This document shows positions 1-5,523 of a stretch of DNA of 5,523 bases, in pieces (within the stretch, counting starts at the first letter, position 1; each line of letters begins with the position of its first letter). Below the pieces are notes generated by a model, which saw only the letters and a program-made list of their open reading frames with translations, did no database searches and had not been told where the DNA came from. Source of the stretch: JBBSMX01 sp038232935 (GTDB taxonomy: Bacteria > Bacteroidota > Rhodothermia > Rhodothermales > JANQRZ01); assembly GCA_038232935.1 (NCBI GenBank), contig JBBSMX010000198.1, positions 1-5,523 on the forward strand, in the 5' to 3' direction. The position numbers and the translations under genes are program-made.

Positions 1-142
1 AGGAGCAAGAGGCCGAGCTCGCTTCCGTAGCCTGACCTCTCTCCACCGTCACACCCCGTGGGGACGCAGCGCGCTGCGTCCCCACGGGGTGTGACGGTGG
101 AGAGAGGTCAGGCTACGGAAGCGAGCTCGGCCTCTTGCTCCT
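1..142. repeat. Perfect 142-bp palindrome (two 71-bp arms, no spacer) at the window edge
   Basis: Every base i from 1 to 71 is complementary to base 143-i, with the centre between 71 and 72 (GCAGCGC|GCGCTGC). The right arm holds the last codons and the TGA stop of the minus-strand epimerase gene. The left arm holds the same codons on the plus strand, ending EQEAELASVA-stop at 33-35. The symmetry runs to the first base of the window, so its true extent is unknown. A perfect palindrome of this length without a loop is unstable in most bacteria, and it duplicates coding sequence exactly. An assembly or amplification fold-back nucleated by a natural hairpin is therefore the likeliest explanation. 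A real tail-to-tail inverted duplication is the alternative. Confidence 0.97.
54..89 (-). terminator. Candidate hairpin terminator after the epimerase gene
   Basis: This is the GC-rich core of the palindrome, starting 18 bases after the epimerase stop codon on the minus strand. It is an 18-bp perfect inverted repeat whose outer parts (CCCCGTGGGG and CCCCACGGGG) can also fold as small hairpins of their own. Its position at the end of a gene run fits a transcription terminator. No T-tract follows it on the minus strand, and everything beyond the centre may be an artefact, so only the right half (72-89) is securely genomic. Confidence 0.35.
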
Positions 143-1157
143 CGCGGGCCAGCTTGGCCCGGAGCTGCTCCTCGATCCAGCGGTACGTCCGGGCGAGGCC
201 TTCTTCGAGCGCGATCTCCGGCTCCCAGCCGAGGACTTCGCGGAGCTTCGTGTTGTCAGAGTTCCGACCGCGTACGCCCATCGGGCCATCAATGTGGACG
301 TGCTCGATCTCGACGCCGGCAGCGTCGGCGGCGATGTCGGCGAGCTTGTTGATCGTCACCATCCGGTCACGGCCGAGGTTGAGCGGCTCCGAGTGGTCGC
401 TCATCATGAGGCGGTAGACGCCCTCGACGCAGTCATCGACGTGCATGAACGAGCGCGTTTGCTCGCCGTCGCCCCAGATGTCGATCTGCGGCGGGCCGCC
501 GGGCGCGCCTTCTTTGCCGCCGAGGAGCTTGGCGTAGGCCGTCTTCCGGCACATCGCGGCGGGTGCCTTCTCACGCCCCCCTTCCCACGTACCGAGCTCG
601 CCGTAGACGTTGTGGAAGCGAACGGTCCGCGTCTCAATCCCATACTGCTTGCGGTAGTGGTAGGCGAGCTGCTCGGTGATCAGCTTCTCCCAGCCGTAGG
701 CGTCCTGCGGCTGCGCCGGGTAGGCGTCCTCCTCCTTGAGCGCCGTCACCTCGGCCTCCGTCTGGAGGTACTCGGGGTAGACGCACGCGCTCGACGTGTA
801 GAGGTAACGCTTAACCCCGTTGAGCCGGGCCGCCTCCATCGTGTGCGTGTTGATGAGGATGTTGTTGTGGAGGATCTCGGCGTGAAACCTCGAGATGAAA
901 CCCATCCCGCCCATGTCGGCGGCGAGGGCGTAGGCGTGCTCGATGGGCTGGCCGTCGGCCGGGCGCGTGGCCTGCAGGCAATTCGCCCACCGGCGGAGGT
1001 CGAGCAGCTCGAACTCGTCGGCGCGGGTCTCGGCGTACTCGGGGCGCTTGATGTCGACGCCGCGGACCCAGTAGCCCTTGTCCTTGAGGTAGTTCACGAG
1101 GTGGTGGCCGATGAAGCCGCCGGCCCCGGTGACGAGTACGCGTTTCATATCAGTCAT
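108..1157 (-). CDS. GDP-mannose 3,5-epimerase-like NAD-dependent sugar epimerase (SDR family)
   Basis: The 349-residue product is an extended short-chain dehydrogenase/reductase closely resembling plant GDP-mannose 3,5-epimerase (EC 5.1.3.18), which converts GDP-D-mannose to GDP-L-galactose and GDP-L-gulose in the cytoplasm. Visible are the NAD-binding GAGGFIG (11-17), the family-typical ADMGGMGF (80-87), SSACVYPE with the candidate catalytic Cys125, the YxxxK pair Tyr154/Lys158, GTWEGGREKAPAA with Lys197 (second catalytic position), GDGEQTRSF (229-237) and GVRGRNSDN (294-302). Length is close to the family norm of about 340-380. I chose the ATG at 1157 (MTDMKRVLV) because the Rossmann fold begins there; ATG at 1148 is also possible. 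No Shine-Dalgarno is visible. The gene lies 88 bases after cysNC in the same direction and may be co-transcribed. Its 3' end lies inside the 142-bp palindrome. The family is clear; the exact substrate is inferred. Confidence 0.9.
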   Translation of the reverse strand: MTDMKRVLVTGAGGFIGHHLVNYLKDKGYWVRGVDIKRPEYAETRADEFELLDLRRWANCLQATRPADGQPIEHAYALAADMGGMGFISRFHAEILHNNILINTHTMEAARLNGVKRYLYTSSACVYPEYLQTEAEVTALKEEDAYPAQPQDAYGWEKLITEQLAYHYRKQYGIETRTVRFHNVYGELGTWEGGREKAPAAMCRKTAYAKLLGGKEGAPGGPPQIDIWGDGEQTRSFMHVDDCVEGVYRLMMSDHSEPLNLGRDRMVTINKLADIAADAAGVEIEHVHIDGPMGVRGRNSDNTKLREVLGWEPEIALEEGLARTYRWIEEQLRAKLAREEQEAELASVA

Positions 1158-1245
1158 CGAGATGAGTCTTGGTCTGAGATAAAGGGTGTGGTGTGCTGCA
1201 ACTGGAGGGTCGTTTCGGTCCCTGCAAAAAAGTTGCCGAATACGT

Positions 1246-3225
1246 TTACGACTCGCCAAGGGCATCGTCAACGATCCCGGCCTCGGCCAGCATATCCAGG
1301 ACGCGCTGCACGCAGTCGTCCACGCTAAGCTGCTGTGTCGGTAACGTGAGTTCGGGGGTGGTCGGGGCCTCGTATGGAGCAGAGACGCCGGTGAAGTTTT
1401 CGATCTCGCCTTTCAGCGCCTTCTCGTAGAGCCCTTTAGGATCGCGCTCTTTCGCAGTCTCTACGTCCACGTCCACGAACACCTCGAAGAAGCGGCCTTC
1501 GGGCACCAGCGAGCGCACCCAATCGCGGTTCTCCCGGTACGGCGAGATGAAGGTGCACAGCGTGACGCTGCCCTGATAGAAGAACAGCCGCGCCAGCTCC
1601 CCGACCCGCCGGATGTTCTCGGTGCGGTCTCCGGGCGTGAAAGAGAGGTCGCCGCACAGCCCGTGACGGACCTGGTCGCCGTCGAGCAGCATGGTCTGGC
1701 ACCCGGCCTCGAACAGACGGCGCTCGACTTCGCGGGCGACCGTGCTCTTGCCGGAGCCGGAGAGGCCCGTCAGCCAGACCACGGCGGCCTGGTGGCCGTT
1801 GCGTTCCTCGCGCTCGGCGAGGTCCACGTTCCACCCCTCCCACACCACGTCCGGCGATTTCTGCTCCTCCAGCGTGGGCTTCTCCTCGCTCGTCTCCACC
1901 TCGTCCGCACCGCGAGCCGCGCCGCGGATCATCCCGCCGGCGACGGTTTTGTTGGAGTAAGGATCGAGGAGGATGAACGCGCCCGTCTCCGGGTTCGCGG
2001 AGTACGCGTCGAAGAACAGCGGCTTGGCAGTCTCGATCTCGACGCGACCGATGTCGTTGAGCCCGAGCGTCTCCACCTGCTCGCGATGAAGGGTGTCCAC
2101 GTCGATCCGATACTCCAGCTTCCCGATGTGGGCCTGCACGGTCTGCGTGGTGTGCTGGAGGAGGTAGTGCCGGCTCGTGTCCAGGCTCTCCTCGTCCATC
2201 CAGCACAGCATGGCGTCGACGCGGGTGCTGATCTGCGGGAGGTTCTTCTTCCGCACGATCATGTCGCCGCGGCTGATGTCGATCTCGTCCGCAATCGTGA
2301 GCACGACAGCGTCGCCCGCTTCCGTCTCGTCGAGGTCACCGTTGGCCGTGACGATCCGCTCCAGCCGGCTCGTCTTGCCCGAGGGGAGCGCGACGATCTC
2401 CTCGCCGGGTTGGATCGTGCCCGAGGCGACGGTCCCGGCAAACCCCCGGAAGTTCTGGTTGGGGCGGATCACGGTCTGGACCGGGAAGCGGAAGTCCACG
2501 AGGTTCCGGTCCGCCGAGATGTTGACGTTTTCGAGGTGGTGGAGCAACGTCACCCCATCGAACCACGGCATCTTCGTGCTACGGTTGACGACGTTGTCGC
2601 CGTCGAGCGCCGAGAGCGGGATGAACGTGATGTCGTGGATGGCGAGCTTGGCCGAGAATGCCGTGTAGTCCCGGACGATCTCGCGGTACACCTCCTCGGA
2701 GTAGTCGACGAGGTCCATCTTGTTGATGGCGACGACGAGGTGCGGGATCCGCAGGAGCGAGGCGATGAAGCCGTGCCGCTTGGACTGCGTGAGCACGCCC
2801 TTGCGCGCGTCGATGAGGATGATGGCGAGGTCGGCCGTGGAAGCGCCCGTCACCATGTTGCGGGTGTACTGGACGTGACCCGGCGTGTCGGCGATGATGA
2901 ACTTCCGCCGGGGTGTGGCGAAGTAGCGGTACGCCACGTCGATCGTGATGCCCTGCTCCCGCTCGGCGCGGAGGCCGTCGGTGAGGAGGGCGAGGTCCAC
3001 GCCTGCGTCGCCGCGACGCTTGGTAGCCTCCTCGATGGCGTCGAGTTGATCCTCGAAGATGGCCTTCGAGTCGTAGAGCAGGCGGCCGATGAGCGTGCTC
3101 TTCCCGTCGTCGACGCTGCCGGCCGTGGTGAAGCGAAGGAGGTCCATGTCGAGGTAGCCCCGCTCGGAGGTCTCCTCTGCCAGTTCGGAGGTCATCGTGC
3201 CGTTCGTCATGCGTGTCGTATCCAT
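1246..3225 (-). CDS. cysNC: Bifunctional sulfate adenylyltransferase GTPase subunit / adenylylsulfate (APS) kinase, CysN-CysC fusion
   Basis: The 659-residue fusion makes PAPS in two steps. With CysD, the N-terminal GTPase couples GTP hydrolysis to APS formation from ATP and sulfate; the C-terminal kinase phosphorylates APS to PAPS. The CysN part (about 20-440) has the P-loop GSVDDGKS (36-43), DTPGH (113-117) and NKMD (168-171), then elongation-factor-like beta-barrel domains. After an acidic linker, the APS kinase part (about 475-655) has P-loop GLSGSGKS (487-494), LDGDQVRHGL, DRTENIRRV, FISPYR (559-564) and DPKGLYEKA. All key motifs are intact. An ATG at 3261 would add 12 residues, but that stretch uses codons rare in the rest of the gene (TGT, GGA, TTG, AAT, ACA), so I prefer the ATG at 3225. 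ATGs at 3210 and 3195 also remain possible. It follows cysD by 68 bases across a repeat array. The fusion resembles NodQ/CysNC proteins. Confidence 0.95.
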   Translation of the reverse strand: MDTTRMTNGTMTSELAEETSERGYLDMDLLRFTTAGSVDDGKSTLIGRLLYDSKAIFEDQLDAIEEATKRRGDAGVDLALLTDGLRAEREQGITIDVAYRYFATPRRKFIIADTPGHVQYTRNMVTGASTADLAIILIDARKGVLTQSKRHGFIASLLRIPHLVVAINKMDLVDYSEEVYREIVRDYTAFSAKLAIHDITFIPLSALDGDNVVNRSTKMPWFDGVTLLHHLENVNISADRNLVDFRFPVQTVIRPNQNFRGFAGTVASGTIQPGEEIVALPSGKTSRLERIVTANGDLDETEAGDAVVLTIADEIDISRGDMIVRKKNLPQISTRVDAMLCWMDEESLDTSRHYLLQHTTQTVQAHIGKLEYRIDVDTLHREQVETLGLNDIGRVEIETAKPLFFDAYSANPETGAFILLDPYSNKTVAGGMIRGAARGADEVETSEEKPTLEEQKSPDVVWEGWNVDLAEREERNGHQAAVVWLTGLSGSGKSTVAREVERRLFEAGCQTMLLDGDQVRHGLCGDLSFTPGDRTENIRRVGELARLFFYQGSVTLCTFISPYRENRDWVRSLVPEGRFFEVFVDVDVETAKERDPKGLYEKALKGEIENFTGVSAPYEAPTTPELTLPTQQLSVDDCVQRVLDMLAEAGIVDDALGES

Positions 3226-3261
3226 AGGTGTATCAGTCAGCGAATTGCCCAATCCACACAT

Positions 3262-3307
3262 CCCTTTAGAAGTAACCCTTTAGAAGTAGCCCTTTAGAAG
3301 TAGCCCT
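3262..3307. repeat. Tandem 14-bp repeat (3.3 copies) at the cysD-cysNC junction
   Basis: On the minus strand the unit AGGGCTACTTCTAA occurs at 3307-3294 and 3293-3280, then with one change (AGGGTTACTTCTAA) at 3279-3266, then as a partial AGGG at 3265-3262. The first copy encodes the last residues of CysD (Gly-Tyr-Phe-stop). The period of 14 is not a multiple of three, so each copy presents its stop codon in a different frame. The array fills the gap up to an ATG at 3261. It probably arose by slippage or duplication of the cysD 3' end. No function is established. Confidence 0.95.
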
Positions 3308-4235
3308 GCTTTTTGCGGTCTTCCATCGCCGCCTCGCTGCGTCGGTCGTCGGTGCGGCCGCCTCGCTCGGTGGTGCGGGCGCCGGCCACCTCCTCGATGA
3401 TCTCTTCGAGCGTGGCGGCAGCGGAGTCCACGGCCCCCGTGCAGGTGGCGTCCCCAATCGTACGGAAGCGGACCGTGCGGCGGCTCACGGTCTCCCCTTC
3501 GAGCGGCGTCACGAAGTCCGTCAGGGCGAGGTACACCCCGCGCCGGTCGACCACCTCGCGCTCGTGCGAGAAGTAGAGCGACGGGATCTCGATCCCCTCG
3601 AGGGCGATGTACTGCCACACGTCCATCTCCGTCCAGTTCGAGAGGGGGAAGACGCGGAAGTGCTCGCCGGGGCGCTTCTGGCCGTTATACAGGTTCCAGA
3701 GCTCCGGCCGCTGGTTCTTCGGGTCCCACTGCCCGAAGCGGTCTCGGTGGGAGAAGAAGCGCTCCTTCGCGCGGGCCTTCTCCTCGTCGCGCCGCGCGCC
3801 TCCGAAGGCGGCGTCGAACTGGTACTCGCGCATGGCGTCAAGGAGGGGGACGATCTGGAGCCCGTTGCGGCTGGCCTCCGGGCCGGTCTCCTCTACGACG
3901 CGCCCCGCGTCGATCGCCTCCTGCACGCTGACGACGATGAGGTTCACCCCGAGCTCCTCGACGAGTTTGTCCCGGAAGATCAGGGTCTCGTCGAAGTTGT
4001 GCCCCGTGTCCACGTGCATGAGGGGGAACGGGAAGCGCGCCGGGTAAAACGCCTTCCGCGCCAGATGCACCATCACGATGGAATCCTTCCCACCGGAGAA
4101 TAGAAGCACCGGCCGCTCGAACTGAGCCGCCACCTCGCGCATGAGGTGGATCGCTTCCGCCTCGAGTTGCTTGAGGTGGGAGTTTCGGTCGAGGTGTTTT
4201 TCGCTGTCTACTAGCTTCATTGAAGGGCTTGCCAT
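3294..4235 (-). CDS. cysD: Sulfate adenylyltransferase subunit 2 (small, catalytic subunit)
   Basis: The 313-residue protein is the ATP-pyrophosphatase-fold subunit that forms adenylylsulfate from ATP and sulfate, working as a complex with CysN in the cytoplasm. It shows the PP-loop SGGKDS (47-52), HVDTGHNFDET (74-84), GGARRDEEKARAKE (145-158), FPLSNWTEMDVWQYI (196-210), RFRTIGDATCTG (256-267) and the conserved C-terminal KKQGYF. Length is near that of the E. coli protein (302). The ATG at 4235 is used here; ATG at 4220 (MKLVDSEKHLD) starts closer to the conserved region and is an equally good candidate. Neither has a Shine-Dalgarno. The gene leads the cysD-cysNC pair; its last codons form the first unit of a tandem repeat that fills the gap to cysNC. 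Confidence 0.95.
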   Translation of the reverse strand: MASPSMKLVDSEKHLDRNSHLKQLEAEAIHLMREVAAQFERPVLLFSGGKDSIVMVHLARKAFYPARFPFPLMHVDTGHNFDETLIFRDKLVEELGVNLIVVSVQEAIDAGRVVEETGPEASRNGLQIVPLLDAMREYQFDAAFGGARRDEEKARAKERFFSHRDRFGQWDPKNQRPELWNLYNGQKRPGEHFRVFPLSNWTEMDVWQYIALEGIEIPSLYFSHEREVVDRRGVYLALTDFVTPLEGETVSRRTVRFRTIGDATCTGAVDSAAATLEEIIEEVAGARTTERGGRTDDRRSEAAMEDRKKQGYF

Positions 4236-4299
4236 GGGTAGGAGGTAGGATCCTGGGGGATAATTAAAGAGAGGCAGGCGTGGCTCGGAATGGGAGGTC

Positions 4300-4330
4300 G
4301 CAACCTACGTGTGGACGCCGTTCACTCCAA
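4300..4330 (-). promoter_or_regulatory. Weak Bacteroidota-type promoter candidate upstream of cysD
   Basis: On the minus strand a TTG at 4330-4328 is followed, after a 20-base spacer, by TAGGTTG at 4307-4301. This resembles the Bacteroidota arrangement of a TTTG/TTG -33 box and a TAnnTTTG -7 box, but the -7 box matches only partly. It lies about 65 bases before the cysD start, in a 213-bp gap otherwise lacking a recognisable gene or terminator. An alternative -7 box, TACTCTTG (4335-4328), has no matching -33 box. Confidence 0.25.
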
Positions 4331-4448
4331 GAGTATCGGTCCAATCCACTCCTAATTAATCTTATGGTGTTGCGAACGGAATCTTCGACGCTCCGGGGCG
4401 AGCACCATTGTCTCTCCGACCGAGCATCGTAGAACTTGAAGGGATGAG

Positions 4449-5252
4449 CTAGCTGAGGTACTGCTGCCAGTCCAGCGACACGTCACCCGCCGTCATAATG
4501 GACGGGTTCCGCAGGCTTTCCTTGTTGTACCGCAGCGGAGTTCCGTCGAGCGTGGTGACCTGCCCGCCTGCGGCTTCGACGATGCACTGCGCTGCCGCCG
4601 TGTCCCACTCCATCGTCGGGACCGTCCGGGGGTAGAGGTCGGCTTCTCCTTCGGCAACGAGGCAGAACTTGAGCGAGCTCCCCATCGAGGCCGAGGCCAC
4701 TTCGACGCCCGAGGCGGTAATGGCTTCGAGGATCGCGGCCACTTCCGGCCCGGCGTGGTCGCGGCTGGCGACGACGACGAGCCGCTCCGGTGCGGCGTCA
4801 CAGACGCGAATCGCTCGCGGCTCCTCGTCTCCGTCCTGTCGGAACGCCCCTTCGTCGCGCCGGGCGAAGTACGTCACCCCCTGCGCCGGGACGTACACGA
4901 CGCCCAGCACCGGCTCCCCCCCTTCGACGAGAGCGATGTTGACCGTGAACTGCCCGGTCTTTTTGATGAACTCCTTTGTCCCATCCAGGGGGTCCACGAG
5001 CCAGAAGCGGTCCCAGCTCCGGCGCTCGGCGACCTCCTCGGCGGGGGACTCCTCCGAGAGCACGGGGATATCCGGGAACGCTGCGCGCAGCCGGTCCACG
5101 ATCAGCCGGTGCGAGGCGCGGTCGGCTTGAGTGAGCGGGGAGTCGTCGGCCTTATAATCGACGGGGCTTTCGGTGCCGTAGTGGTCGAGGATGACGTGCC
5201 CAGCCTCACGGGCGATGGCGACGACGGGGGCAAGGTCGGGGATAGCGATCAC
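4449..5252 (-). CDS. cysQ: 3'(2'),5'-bisphosphate nucleotidase CysQ (inositol monophosphatase family)
   Basis: The 267-residue product hydrolyses 3'-phosphoadenosine 5'-phosphate (PAP), the by-product of PAPS use, to AMP and phosphate, using Mg2+. It has the metal-binding signature of the inositol monophosphatase/FIG superfamily: LSEES (65-69), DPLDGTKEF (88-96, with the metal-ligand aspartates) and WDTAAAQCIVEAAGG (216-230). Length fits CysQ (about 245-275). The reading frame is open to a TTG at 5318, but I chose the GTG at 5252. It starts the protein at the usual place, and a TATATTTG -7 box overlaps the TTG, so that codon would probably not be in the mRNA. It sits 213 bases upstream of cysD in the same orientation, consistent with a shared role in PAPS turnover. 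A general inositol-phosphatase activity is the main alternative. Confidence 0.92.
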   Translation of the reverse strand: MIAIPDLAPVVAIAREAGHVILDHYGTESPVDYKADDSPLTQADRASHRLIVDRLRAAFPDIPVLSEESPAEEVAERRSWDRFWLVDPLDGTKEFIKKTGQFTVNIALVEGGEPVLGVVYVPAQGVTYFARRDEGAFRQDGDEEPRAIRVCDAAPERLVVVASRDHAGPEVAAILEAITASGVEVASASMGSSLKFCLVAEGEADLYPRTVPTMEWDTAAAQCIVEAAGGQVTTLDGTPLRYNKESLRNPSIMTAGDVSLDWQQYLS

Positions 5253-5315
5253 GGAAGTACGGTTGGTAGAGTGAAAGCGGCGGTCGGAACGCGCTGACAG
5301 GCCGTCGCTGGGGAG

Positions 5316-5323
5316 CAAATATA
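5316..5323 (-). promoter_or_regulatory. Bacteroidota-type -7 box upstream of cysQ
   Basis: The minus strand reads TATATTTG, an exact match to the Bacteroidota -7 consensus TAnnTTTG recognised by the primary sigma factor. Transcription would start roughly 5-8 bases downstream (about 5308-5311), giving a leader of about 55-60 bases before the GTG at 5252. No TTTG or TTG is found 19-21 bases further upstream, so only half of the promoter is supported. Confidence 0.5.
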
Positions 5324-5456
5324 TACCCAGTGGTAGAGCCTCCTGTTGCCGAGCTTCAGAAGCGGGTGACTCGAAGCGAAGGCCGTGCCGCCACGGGCGC
5401 GCTAGTGTGAGAGACGATTGGTTGTAATCTTGGGGCGACTCCTTCCTCTACTCGCT

Positions 5457-5523
5457 ATGGCCGCCTTCTCCCTCGACTTCCGACAACGCATCCTCGATGC
5501 CGCCTTACGAGACGACGCCACCG
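5457..5523 (+). CDS. Start of an IS630-like transposase reading frame (partial, cut by window end)
   Basis: An ATG opens a frame with no stop through the last base, giving 22 residues: MAAFSLDFRQRILDAALRD then DAT. The pattern S-[LV]-D-[FL]-R-x-R-[IV]-[LV]-x-A is typical of the N-terminal helix-turn-helix of IS630-family transposases and related proteins. It diverges from cysQ across a 204-bp gap that contains the cysQ -7 box. No terminal inverted repeat can be assigned with only this end in view. The assignment rests on a short stretch and could be another helix-turn-helix protein. Confidence 0.5.
   Translation, partial: MAAFSLDFRQRILDAALRDDAT

Noticed and set aside
1..35. A second, convergent epimerase gene ending at the left edge
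   Set aside because: The 10 codons plus stop are an exact mirror within the palindrome and most likely a fold-back artefact. No independent sequence supports a second gene.
1158..1245. Separate promoter for the epimerase in the 88-bp gap after cysNC
   Set aside because: A TTG followed 17 bases later by TATCTCAG is the best candidate on the minus strand, but both the -7 box and the spacing fit poorly. A T6 run near 1230 has no stem before it, so it is not a terminator either.
1158..1271. Upstream extension of the epimerase to an ATG at 1271
   Set aside because: It would add 38 residues with no family similarity and overlap the end of cysNC. The Rossmann fold starts directly after the ATG at 1157.
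135..1328. Plus-strand open frame of 397 codons opposite the epimerase
   Set aside because: Same type of antisense shadow. It has no recognisable motif and a repetitive Val/Leu/Arg composition.
1663..3297. Plus-strand open frame of 544 codons opposite cysNC
   Set aside because: It lies antisense to a gene with full CysN and CysC motifs. Its Val/Asp/Arg/Glu-rich composition is what high-GC third positions produce on the opposite strand, and no domain is recognisable.
4390..4403. Terminator hairpin after cysQ
   Set aside because: Only a 4-bp stem (GCTC/GAGC) with a six-base loop and no following T-tract.
5425..5432. -7 box TAATCTTG upstream of the transposase-like frame
   Set aside because: It has one mismatch to TAnnTTTG and no -33 element at the right distance, so it is too weak to list as a promoter.

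Overview
The window reads as a piece of a high-GC chromosome carrying a sulfate-activation locus followed by a nucleotide-sugar epimerase, all on the minus strand, with a partial plus-strand transposase-like gene at the right edge. No start codon has a usable Shine-Dalgarno sequence, and a TATATTTG box upstream of cysQ matches the Bacteroidota -7 consensus TAnnTTTG exactly. With the high GC and the character of the proteins, this suggests a Rhodothermia-type lineage (Bacteroidota/Rhodothermota, often marine or halophilic). That placement is inference, not proof.

Layout in transcription order, right to left on the minus strand: cysQ (3'(2'),5'-bisphosphate nucleotidase, stop at 4449); a 213-bp gap with a weak promoter candidate; cysD (sulfate adenylyltransferase small subunit, 4235-3294); a 46-bp array of 14-bp repeats; cysNC (GTPase subunit of sulfate adenylyltransferase fused to APS kinase, ending at 1246); an 88-bp gap; and a GDP-mannose 3,5-epimerase-like gene (1157-108). 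Positions 1-142 are a perfect palindrome with no spacer, which mirrors the epimerase 3' end up to the window edge. On the plus strand, 5457-5523 is the start of an IS630-like transposase reading frame. The stretch 5253-5456 holds the cysQ promoter and no recognisable gene.

CysD and CysNC together make PAPS from sulfate and ATP, with GTP hydrolysis driving the first step. CysQ removes the PAP left after PAPS is used. PAPS can feed either sulfate reduction or sulfotransferases. No reductase gene (cysH, cysI, cysJ) is in the window, while a GDP-L-galactose-forming type of epimerase follows in the same orientation. A role in making a sulfated, L-galactose-containing surface polysaccharide is therefore a reasonable hypothesis, but no sulfotransferase or glycosyltransferase is visible here.

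I found no clearly new multi-gene system. The two most unusual structures are the 142-bp perfect palindrome, which is more likely a contig-end fold-back than biology, and the tandem repeat that places a Lys-Gly-Tyr-Phe-stop ending in all three reading frames after cysD.
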